A DNA stretch of 63,076 nt, taken from Spirochaetales bacterium Spiro_07 (GTDB lineage: Bacteria > Spirochaetota > Spirochaetia > Treponematales > Treponemataceae). Position 1 is the first letter of the stretch, and each line of letters opens with the position of its first letter. Of the stretch, positions 52,169-59,517 are shown piece by piece. The translations under genes were made by a program, and so were the position numbers. The stretch is taken from contig LVBI01000005.1 in the NCBI GenBank assembly GCA_001603145.1, positions 1 to 63,076 of the forward strand, given 5' to 3'. The notes beneath the pieces are model-generated. The model saw only the letters and a program-made list of their open reading frames with translations, had not been told where the DNA came from and did not search any database.

Positions 52169-52192
52169 TTCTAACCTTTTTTTCGTAAAACC

Positions 52193-53704
52193 TTATTGGC
52201 CGGTGGCGCTGAAGATGCGTTCCAGTTTGATGACGGGCGCGGCTATGTTTGCAAAGCCGTCTGTCGTTATTGAAACTGGCGTCAGCGTCAACGTTTCGCG
52301 TATTTCTGTGCCGTTTTGGGTTGTCGCAAAATTCGGCAGATAATATCCGTTGAGGAATTTTTCTTCGCCGAAAGCCTTGAACTGAAGCAAGGTTGTGCCT
52401 TTTATGCGCAGCGACGTTACAGCGCCGGTCGCCGTCCAAGACTCGTTTGTGGCGGTGTACTGGCCGTTCTTTATGGTAACAGAAATATTGGTGCTCGTAG
52501 ACCAAATGTGGCTGCTCGATTCAATTTTTTTCAAGATTTCAGAATCAAATTCATTCTGCTGATTGTTGAGCGACTGAAGGCTGATTTTCTTATAAGTTCC
52601 GTCCCACAAAGTTTCTTGCATTACGGCCATCTTTACTTCGTCATTCACCTTGACCTTGATTTCATCAATGTCGTTCAGCGCAACGTCAAAGCGGCGCACA
52701 AGGCTTGTAACTGAATTGTTCACCATCGTAAGATTTGCGCCGCTCCGTCTAAGCGAAGTCGTGTTCCAGTGGTAAATTTCCTGTATCTTGTCTGTGGAAA
52801 AAATGATTTCGCGCTTTGCAGTGTTGAAGAACACATAGCGCAAGTCTGAATCGTTGGCGGATGACTTGTACCAAAGACCGTCGAGAAAGCGCTCAAAAGT
52901 CTGCGGCGTTCCGTCTTGAATCTTGCGCAGCTCGTTTGCTGCAATTTTCTTGCCGGCCACGCGGTTTTCTGAAACTTTTATATATTTCTTCGCGATTCTG
53001 TCCCAGTCATACATAGTCTGAATCTGGTCGAGCGAATCTTTGCCTTTTGATGAATCTGAACTGTAGACCCAAATCGGAAAGCTTTCGCCTTGAGTCTGCG
53101 AGAACGAATAAGGGTCGCTGCGCTGAAGCTGCTGAATGAAAATCGTGGCGTCAGCTGAAAATTCTGCAATAGTGTCGTATTTGAACTTTTTGTCTGAAAA
53201 TTCCGGCAGAAAAACCTTAAGCACAGTCTCTTGCTTTTCGTTCAATCCTGTGTATGTAAGCGAATTTATGTGGTCGCCCGTCATGTCAAGCACAGAAAAC
53301 GAAAAAGTGTTTGTCTGTGTAATTTCAGTTTCAATTTCGCTTTTACGCTCGTATATTTTCTTTTTCGGGTTGAAGATGCCTGTCACAAGATAAATCGACG
53401 GCGAATTGTTTTTTCTTATGCTGATAATCTGGTCGTCGAGCGCGTCATTGTTCATGTCTATAGAAAGTGCGTTGAGCAGCGTTTCGCCCGGCTGCAGCTC
53501 AATCAGAGAAGTCTGAAGTTCTGCTTCTGTTTCATCAACGATGATTTCTTCTGTTTCAGAAACAGCCTGCTGCATATTGGGCTTTACAATTTTTGCTCTG
53601 ATTGTCTTATATTCAGGCTCTTTCGGCTTCTTGTAAGTGTAAACTGAGAAGACGACGATTGCCAAAGCTGTCAATATAAAAAAAATGGTCGTAAATCGTT
53701 TCAT
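52193..53704 (-). CDS. Exported or membrane-anchored treponemal protein
   Basis: The 503-residue protein starts with a signal or anchor helix (FTTIFFILTALAIVVFSVYTY). A Glu-rich spacer follows, then a domain with calcium-site-like DMNNDALDDQIISI and DMTGDHINSL (FG-GAP-like), and a second, beta-rich half. It may belong to the treponemal proteins labelled pallilysin-related adhesins, but I see no HExxH motif, so I make no functional claim. It is divergent from alaS and has its own promoter with a predicted leaderless start. Confidence 0.78.
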   Translation of the reverse strand: MKRFTTIFFILTALAIVVFSVYTYKKPKEPEYKTIRAKIVKPNMQQAVSETEEIIVDETEAELQTSLIELQPGETLLNALSIDMNNDALDDQIISIRKNNSPSIYLVTGIFNPKKKIYERKSEIETEITQTNTFSFSVLDMTGDHINSLTYTGLNEKQETVLKVFLPEFSDKKFKYDTIAEFSADATIFIQQLQRSDPYSFSQTQGESFPIWVYSSDSSKGKDSLDQIQTMYDWDRIAKKYIKVSENRVAGKKIAANELRKIQDGTPQTFERFLDGLWYKSSANDSDLRYVFFNTAKREIIFSTDKIQEIYHWNTTSLRRSGANLTMVNNSVTSLVRRFDVALNDIDEIKVKVNDEVKMAVMQETLWDGTYKKISLQSLNNQQNEFDSEILKKIESSSHIWSTSTNISVTIKNGQYTATNESWTATGAVTSLRIKGTTLLQFKAFGEEKFLNGYYLPNFATTQNGTEIRETLTLTPVSITTDGFANIAAPVIKLERIFSATGQ

Positions 53705-53711
53705 CAGCTTG

Positions 53712-53741
53712 ATGATAGCAGTTTTTGGCTGAATTCTTCAA
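53712..53741 (-). promoter_or_regulatory. Promoter, predicted leaderless transcript
   Basis: On the minus strand: TTGAAG (53741-53736), 18 bases, TATCAT (53717-53712), then seven bases to the ATG at 53704. No ribosome-binding site. Confidence 0.65.
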
Positions 53742-53762
53742 GCCGTTTTTATCGTTGGGCTG

Positions 53763-53792
53763 TTGACATTCAAGCTTGTCTTTTCTTAAAAT
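53763..53792 (+). promoter_or_regulatory. Promoter of alaS, predicted leaderless transcript
   Basis: A perfect TTGACA (53763-53768), an 18-base spacer and TAAAAT (53787-53792). The ATG at 53801 begins eight bases later and there is no Shine-Dalgarno sequence. Confidence 0.78.
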
Positions 53793-53800
53793 AGCACATT

Positions 53801-55585
53801 ATGACAGCAAACGAATTGCGTTCAAAATACATCGCATTTTTCAAAAGTAAAGGACATGCCGAAATTTCCGGCAAATCCCTCATTCCAGAAAATGACCCTT
53901 CAGTATTGTTCACGACTGCGGGCATGCATCCATTAGTGCCTTATCTGCTCGGTGAAAAGCACCCGGCGGGCACACGTCTTACAGATTATCAGAAATGCGT
54001 GCGCACTGGCGACATTGACGAAGTAGGCGACCCGTCTCATTTGACTTGCTTTGAAATGCTCGGCAACTGGTCTTTGGGCGATTACTTCAAGAAAGAGTCA
54101 ATTGCATTTTCTTATGAATTCCTTACATCAAAAGACTGGCTTGCACTTGACCCGCGCAAAATTTCAGTAACAGTATTTGCCGGCGATGCTAATGCACCGC
54201 GCGACGAAGATGCTGCAAACTATTGGAAAGAAAACGGTATGCCAGAAGACAAGATTGCTTATCTTCCGGCAAGCGACAACTGGTGGGCAGCTGGCCCGAC
54301 TGGTCCGTGCGGCCCTGATACAGAAATATTCTATTGGGTTGGTGAAGGTCTGCCACCTAAAGGCTCAAACAAAGGCACAGACCCGGAAAACTGGATGGAA
54401 ATCTGGAACAATGTTTTCATGCAGTTCAACCGCATTGACGAGAAAACGCTCGTTCCGCTGCCAAAGCAGAACGTAGACACAGGCATGGGCCTTGAGCGCA
54501 CAAACTGCATTCTTCAGGGCAAGACTTCAGTTTATTTGACTGAAGTGTTCAAGCCGATTATCGATACAATCGAAAAGCTTTCGAACTACACTTACGGCAC
54601 AGACGCAGAAAAAGACAAGAGCGTCCGCATTATTGCAGATCATTCACGTTCAGCTGTGTTCATTCTTGGCGATCAGAAAGGCGTTTCGCCGAGCAATGTC
54701 GGTGCTGGCTATGTTCTCCGCCGCCTTATCAGACGCGCTGTGCGTCACGGCATGAAGCTCGGAATTGACCGCGCATTCTTGGCAGAAATTGCTGAAACTG
54801 TTATCGAAAACTTCAAGTGTGCTTACCCTGAGCTTGAAGAGAACCGCGAAAAAGTTTTCAACGAACTTACAGCTGAAGAAAACAAATTCCGTGATACGCT
54901 CAAGAAAGGCGAGGCTGAATTTCAGAAGCTTTTGCCTAACTTGATGAAGAACCCGAAAAAAGAAATTTCTGGAAAAGTTGCGTTCAGGCTTTATGATACA
55001 TTCGGTTTCCCGCTGGAGCTTACACAGGAACTCGGCGCAGAAAACGGCTTTACCGTTGATGTTGAAGGTTTCAAAGAAGCTGAGAAAAAGCATCAGGAGC
55101 TTTCAAGAACTCAAAGTGCAGGAACTTTCAAGGGCGGTCTTGCTGAACGTTCTGAGATAACAACAAAATATCATACAGCTACGCATCTCTTGCAGGCTGC
55201 ATTGCGCCAGGTGCTCGGTCCGCATGTTGCGCAGAAAGGTTCTAATATTACAGAAGAGCGTATGCGCTTCGATTTTTCTCATCCTGCCCCTATGACAAAA
55301 GAAGAGATTAAGCAGGTAGAAAATCTCGTAAATGAGCAAATAAAGCGTAACCTTCCGGTCAAAATGGAGATTATGAGTTTAGATGATGCTAAAAAGAGCG
55401 GCGCGACTGCTCTCTTTGGCGAGAAATATGAATCGAACGTAAAGGTTTATACAATCGGTGATTTTTCTAAAGAGGTCTGTGGCGGTCCTCATGTGGAAAA
55501 TACCGGTAATCTTGGTACGTTCGTTATTACGAAGGAACAGTCTTCGTCTGCCGGTGTTCGCAGAATCAAGGCTGTTTTGAAATAA
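53801..55585 (+). CDS. alaS: Alanyl-tRNA synthetase (short spirochaetal form)
   Basis: AlaRS attaches alanine to tRNA-Ala. The 594-residue protein has the class II core (SVLFTTAGMHPLVPYLLG, TCFEMLGNWSLGDYFKKES, DTGMGLERT), the tRNA-recognition region, and the editing domain with metal-binding HTATH and CGGPH. The DHHA1/C-Ala part of standard enzymes (~875 residues) is absent, as in other spirochaetes. The natural stop and a 145-base gap show it is not truncated. A tRNA-Ala gene lies 25 kb upstream in this window. Confidence 0.95.
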   Translation: MTANELRSKYIAFFKSKGHAEISGKSLIPENDPSVLFTTAGMHPLVPYLLGEKHPAGTRLTDYQKCVRTGDIDEVGDPSHLTCFEMLGNWSLGDYFKKESIAFSYEFLTSKDWLALDPRKISVTVFAGDANAPRDEDAANYWKENGMPEDKIAYLPASDNWWAAGPTGPCGPDTEIFYWVGEGLPPKGSNKGTDPENWMEIWNNVFMQFNRIDEKTLVPLPKQNVDTGMGLERTNCILQGKTSVYLTEVFKPIIDTIEKLSNYTYGTDAEKDKSVRIIADHSRSAVFILGDQKGVSPSNVGAGYVLRRLIRRAVRHGMKLGIDRAFLAEIAETVIENFKCAYPELEENREKVFNELTAEENKFRDTLKKGEAEFQKLLPNLMKNPKKEISGKVAFRLYDTFGFPLELTQELGAENGFTVDVEGFKEAEKKHQELSRTQSAGTFKGGLAERSEITTKYHTATHLLQAALRQVLGPHVAQKGSNITEERMRFDFSHPAPMTKEEIKQVENLVNEQIKRNLPVKMEIMSLDDAKKSGATALFGEKYESNVKVYTIGDFSKEVCGGPHVENTGNLGTFVITKEQSSSAGVRRIKAVLK

Positions 55586-55730
55586 AAAATTCTGCAGTTT
55601 GCAGACTTGCTATGTAAATTAAAAGTTGCAAAAATTTGTAACCTTTAATTTCTTGCTTTGTTATATATTAAGCAATCATGCTCTTTTACAGAGAGTTCTG
55701 CTTTTTATTGATGAAAGAAAGAGGTTTTTC

Positions 55731-56810
55731 ATGAAAAGAAATATTTTGTTTGGTGTATTTTTTGTTGCTGCAGCATGGTCTGTTTTCGCACAGAACAACT
55801 TGCAGCCTTTGGCAACAATTAAAGTAAACAAATCTGAAACAATTACGCTCGGACAGCTTAAAGCACGTGTTGACGTTTATCAGAAGCAGTCTGGTGTTAC
55901 TAATTTTACACTTGAACAGAAAAAAGAAGTTCTTGACGTAATGATTGACGAGCGTCTTGTTGTGCAGAAGGCTATAAAGAGCGGCATCAGCGTTACAGAT
56001 TCTGAACTTGATCAATATTTCCTTGCAATGCTTTCTAATATGGCGGGCAAAGAAGTTACTGAAAAAGAATTCAGTGATTTGATTCAGGCAGAATTTTCAA
56101 AGTCATTCGACCAGTACATGAAAGAACAGATGGGCATGACTGTTGCTGAATACAAAAATTACTTGAAAAATCAGCTTATAGCACAGCGCTATGTGCTTTC
56201 TCTTAAGCAGAAAGAAATTGAGAATGCTTCAGTTTCTGATACAGAAGTACGTGATTTTTATGAAATGAACAAATCTGCATTTGTTCAGAGCGATACAATG
56301 AAGATGTTCCTTATTTTAGTTCCAAAGCAGGGTGATGCTTCTGCTGCTAAGACTTTGTGCACATCTTTGTTCAATGATTACAAAGCAAAGAAGGTAACGA
56401 CTGATTCTCTTTTGAAGCAGATGGAATCTTCTAAAAAATTCCAGTGCGGCACAATCTATGTCAGCAAGAACGCAAGTGCTGCTGCACAGCTTGGAATTGA
56501 CTATTCAACATTGCTTGAGATGTTCAAAAAGACAAAGGGCTTTGTTTCTGAAGTTTCTGAAACAGAAGGCGATTATCAGTTCTACACAATTCTTGACAAA
56601 TATGATGCCAAGATGCTCGGTTTGAGCGACCCTGTAACACCAGGTCAGGCTGTAACAGTTTATGAATATGTAAAGGGCAATCTTGTTGAAGAAAAGCGCA
56701 ATACGATTTTCCAGAATGCTCTTACAGACCTTACAAAAGAACTTAGAGTAGCTGCAAACTACAAGATGGAAAAGTCAGGTGCAGCGCTTGATAAGCTGCT
56801 TACTTGGTAG
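55731..56810 (+). CDS. Periplasmic SurA/PrsA-like peptidyl-prolyl isomerase
   Basis: From the ATG at 55731 (GAGG six bases upstream) the product is 359 residues: a signal peptide (ILFGVFFVAAAWSVFAQ), a SurA-type N-terminal chaperone domain (RVDVYQKQSGVTNFTLEQ, KKEVLDVMIDERLVVQKAIK, VAEYKNYLKNQLIAQRYV) and a parvulin-like middle (DFYEMNKSAFVQSDTMKMFLILV) that is poorly conserved. It probably escorts outer-membrane proteins. In T. pallidum the matching gene next to alaS is, as I recall, Tpn39b. nusB follows nine bases after its stop. Confidence 0.88.
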   Translation: MKRNILFGVFFVAAAWSVFAQNNLQPLATIKVNKSETITLGQLKARVDVYQKQSGVTNFTLEQKKEVLDVMIDERLVVQKAIKSGISVTDSELDQYFLAMLSNMAGKEVTEKEFSDLIQAEFSKSFDQYMKEQMGMTVAEYKNYLKNQLIAQRYVLSLKQKEIENASVSDTEVRDFYEMNKSAFVQSDTMKMFLILVPKQGDASAAKTLCTSLFNDYKAKKVTTDSLLKQMESSKKFQCGTIYVSKNASAAAQLGIDYSTLLEMFKKTKGFVSEVSETEGDYQFYTILDKYDAKMLGLSDPVTPGQAVTVYEYVKGNLVEEKRNTIFQNALTDLTKELRVAANYKMEKSGAALDKLLTW

Positions 56811-56819
56811 GGTGTCTTT

Positions 56820-57239
56820 GTGGCAAGAAGAAAAAGCCGTATAATTGCTTTTCAGGCATTGTATTCGTGGGATGTGAACAACATCCCGCTTGAAGAACTG
56901 CTTGAATTTGCATGGGTTGATGAGCAGATGCAGGAGAAGTTGGGAGATGAAAATCTCACGTTCACCAGAATGCTCATCAGCGGAACTATTGAGAATATAG
57001 AAAAAGTAGATGAGACTATAAAAGCCCATCTTACAAACTGGGATTTTGACCGTTTGAACAAGGTTGATTTGGCTGTCTTGCGTATAAGCGTTTACCCGCT
57101 GCTTTTTCAGCTTGACATGCCGTCAACCATAATTATTGATGAAGCTGTTGATATTTCAAAGGAATACGGTTCAGACGATTCCTTTAAGTTTATAAATGCA
57201 ATTTTAGACAGCATAAAGAAATCTTGCCGGACTGCATAA
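56820..57239 (+). CDS. nusB: Transcription antitermination factor NusB
   Basis: NusB with NusE binds boxA RNA and helps antitermination in rRNA operons. The all-helical 139-residue protein has RRKSRIIAFQALYSWDVNN, LTNWDFDRLNKVDLAVLRI and IIIDEAVDISKEYGSDDSFKFINAILDSI. The start is GTG, just after the PPIase stop (AGGGTG upstream). The next gene overlaps slightly or starts nine bases later, depending on the start chosen. Confidence 0.93.
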   Translation: MARRKSRIIAFQALYSWDVNNIPLEELLEFAWVDEQMQEKLGDENLTFTRMLISGTIENIEKVDETIKAHLTNWDFDRLNKVDLAVLRISVYPLLFQLDMPSTIIIDEAVDISKEYGSDDSFKFINAILDSIKKSCRTA

Positions 57240-57247
57240 GGAAAATT

Positions 57248-58987
57248 ATGAAAAGCAGATTTTGCCTCAATAATCAAAAAAAGACTCTCTGTTATCAGGC
57301 GGGTCTTTTTTTTGTTTTGTTAATCGTGTCTTCACTTTTGGTTTTGACCGGCTGCACAAAAAAGTCAGCCAATTTTTCATTTGCAACTTCAATGGATACA
57401 GTAGATTCGATGATTGCATTGGGGCAGATGAAAGAGGCAAATGATTTGCTAAAAGATGCTTCAACAGTAGCGTCTGAACCTAATGAATGGTTTGCAATCT
57501 ACAAAAGATATATCCGCACGGGCAACACCAAAGAAGCCGGAAAGCTGATGAAAAAAGCTTACAAGAAATGTCCGGGTAATGCCGAAGTTGCCGCCGTTTA
57601 TGCGCACCATCTGATACAAGAAAAGAACTATGATGATGCTTATAAAGTTGCGGTCAGACTTGAAAACACGCCGTATGGCTCAATCTTGAGCGAGCTAAGG
57701 CTCAAAAAGGCAAAAGCTGAGAACAATTATCTTAAGCGCGAATTCGTGCAGACATTTTGCGATGCAGCTTATGCAACCGGCAATGACCGCTATTTGCGCA
57801 ACGCCGCAGTTATCGAAGCGTATAACGGCTTTATTCAGAATGCACTTGCATTGCATCCGAACGGCGAAACGTATAACGAAGATAAACTTTTCTGGGCTTT
57901 AATCTCTTATGATGCAGGGAATTTTGCCCAAACATATATAGACCTTGCCATGATGGAGCCTTCCGCTGAAGTTATGATGTTGAAAGCTGACGCCGCATTA
58001 TACTTGGACGAGCAGAAATCGGCTTTTGAATTCTGGAAAGGTGCGCTGAAATATGACCCGGGAATTTCGCCTGTGCCATATTATAATCTTGCGCATTACG
58101 CCGAGCTGAACGATATGCAAGCAGAACGCGGCGAATTCCTTATTCTGCTGATGAAATATTTTCCGGATTATGTACCAGGGCTTGCCGCATACGGCAATTA
58201 TGCTTATGACATTACGCACCGTGAACCAGAAGACGCCATAACCTCAGCTGTAAGAAAGGCGGGCTTCAAGTCTTTGAACATGGAACAGCGCGACACTGCG
58301 CCAGTTGTTCCGGTTGAAGATGCTCTTGCCCGAATGGAAGAGCTTATTGCCAAGACAGGCGATGAAGCAATAACTGTTGAGCGCGCAAAGCTTCAGTGGC
58401 GTAATGCTGACAAATCACCAGACCAAAAGCTTGTTGATGTCTGGTTTTTGCTTGAAAAATACCCAGAAAATGAAAATCTGAAATATTATGCAGTCTGGCT
58501 TTTGTGCAAGTTAAAACGCTACGATGAAGCGCAGACAATGTTCAGCAAATATCTTGTTAACAAATATGGCAACAACGATATTAAGGACATTGTAAGCTCG
58601 TTGTCTGCTCTTGAATGTGAATATGCGGCATATCTTTCGGCTATAAACGTGCCTAACGAGCAGACGCCGGATTATAAGCTTGCGGTCAAGCTTTATCAAA
58701 ATCTTGTTGCACATGACACAAAGAGCGTGCCTGTATTGATGAACTATGGTTTGATTCGATATTCCGAATCGCATTTGCAAGAAGCTTTCGATTTGTACAA
58801 CAAGGCTTTGCGCCTAACTTCAGATGAAACCATGAAAGCTGAAATTCAGTACAGAATGGGCTGTGTCTATGCTGCTCAGAAAAACATAAAAGATGCGCTG
58901 ATGTGCTTGTCTTATTGTCTTCAACTGAACCCCGAACACGCAAAAGCGCGCCTGCTTTATAAGCGGCTTGAAGGTCTTGCAAGCTGA
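57248..58987 (+). CDS. TPR-repeat lipoprotein
   Basis: From the ATG at 57248 (AAGGAA upstream) the product is 579 residues. A lipoprotein signal ends in SSLLVLTGC, then TPR-type helical repeats run through the protein, e.g. KEAGKLMKKAYKKCPGNAEV, SAFEFWKGALKYDPGISP, QEAFDLYNKALRL and KDALMCLSYCLQLNPEHAK. It is probably a periplasmic scaffold. Conserved position between nusB and groES in treponemes suggests a household role. An upstream in-frame ATG would overlap nusB by 16 bases. Confidence 0.85.
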   Translation: MKSRFCLNNQKKTLCYQAGLFFVLLIVSSLLVLTGCTKKSANFSFATSMDTVDSMIALGQMKEANDLLKDASTVASEPNEWFAIYKRYIRTGNTKEAGKLMKKAYKKCPGNAEVAAVYAHHLIQEKNYDDAYKVAVRLENTPYGSILSELRLKKAKAENNYLKREFVQTFCDAAYATGNDRYLRNAAVIEAYNGFIQNALALHPNGETYNEDKLFWALISYDAGNFAQTYIDLAMMEPSAEVMMLKADAALYLDEQKSAFEFWKGALKYDPGISPVPYYNLAHYAELNDMQAERGEFLILLMKYFPDYVPGLAAYGNYAYDITHREPEDAITSAVRKAGFKSLNMEQRDTAPVVPVEDALARMEELIAKTGDEAITVERAKLQWRNADKSPDQKLVDVWFLLEKYPENENLKYYAVWLLCKLKRYDEAQTMFSKYLVNKYGNNDIKDIVSSLSALECEYAAYLSAINVPNEQTPDYKLAVKLYQNLVAHDTKSVPVLMNYGLIRYSESHLQEAFDLYNKALRLTSDETMKAEIQYRMGCVYAAQKNIKDALMCLSYCLQLNPEHAKARLLYKRLEGLAS

Positions 58988-59048
58988 TTCTGCTTTAGCC
59001 GTAAGAAATTGTTTCAGAAATCGCTTTAACCGTTCGGGCATAAAAAAA

Positions 59049-59094
59049 CAGCTGATAAGGCGCATTAAAAGATACGCTTTATCAGCTGCTTTCG
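59049..59094. terminator. Bidirectional terminator between TPR gene and groES
   Basis: A 14-bp stem with one bulge pairs CAGCTGATAAGGCG with CGCTTTATCAGCTG (59049-59088), flanked by A and T runs. It can stop transcription from either convergent gene. Confidence 0.85.
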
Positions 59095-59115
59095 TTTTAA
59101 AGCTTTGTAATCAAA

Positions 59116-59382
59116 TTAGTCGATTACAGCGATGATGTCAGCTGCTTTCAAGATAAGATGGTCTTCGCCGTCAATCTTGATTGATGTGCCTGCGTATTTG
59201 TCATACATAACGCGCTCGCCGGCTTTTACTTTGATTTTTTCTTTGTCATCGCCGACAGCAACAACAACTGCTGTCTGTGTCTTTTCCTGTGCTGTATCTG
59301 GAATGATGATGCCGCTTGCGGTCTTAGATTCTGTTTTTTCAGTTTTTACCAATACGCGGTCTGCTAATGGTCTAACTTTCAT
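59116..59382 (-). CDS. groES: Co-chaperonin GroES
   Basis: GroES caps the GroEL folding chamber. The 88-residue protein has the family profile: MKVRPLADRVLVKTEK, the mobile loop TASGIIIPDTAQEK, GERVMYDKYAGTSIKIDG and the closing ADIIAVID. GGAGGATAT precedes the ATG. groEL is not adjacent; groES stands alone and is transcribed separately, as in other treponemes. No CIRCE (HrcA) element is visible upstream. Confidence 0.96.
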   Translation of the reverse strand: MKVRPLADRVLVKTEKTESKTASGIIIPDTAQEKTQTAVVVAVGDDKEKIKVKAGERVMYDKYAGTSIKIDGEDHLILKAADIIAVID

Positions 59383-59433
59383 ATATCCTCCGAATAAATA
59401 ACAATTTCTTGGATGTTATCATCCTTTATATTT

Positions 59434-59463
59434 AATATACGAATTTTGACCTCCCATCGTCAA
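59434..59463 (-). promoter_or_regulatory. Promoter of groES with possible operator
   Basis: On the minus strand: TTGACG (59463-59458), 18 bases, TATATT (59439-59434). The -35 box is part of an inverted repeat, TTGAC-N8-GTCAA (59463-59446), which could be a regulatory site. Confidence 0.65.
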
Positions 59464-59481
59464 GGAAAAAAGTGAATCAGC

Positions 59482-59510
59482 TTCAAAAAAGGCGATGTTT
59501 GTGATAGACT
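59482..59510 (+). promoter_or_regulatory. Candidate promoter of dnaE, predicted leaderless transcript
   Basis: TTCAAA (59482-59487), a 17-base spacer and TAGACT (59505-59510), preceded by TGA (extended -10). The ATG begins seven bases after the -10 and there is no ribosome-binding site. The boxes are weaker than in the other cases. Confidence 0.5.
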
Positions 59511-59517
59511 GAAAAAC

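Noticed and set aside
53801..55585. alaS as a truncated pseudogene
   Set aside because: Catalytic and editing motifs are complete, a normal stop follows, and short AlaRS of about 594 residues is normal in spirochaetes.
59383..59517. CIRCE element before groES
   Set aside because: No TTAGCACTC-N9-GAGTGCTAA or close variant is present on either strand; only a shorter TTGAC/GTCAA pair is seen.
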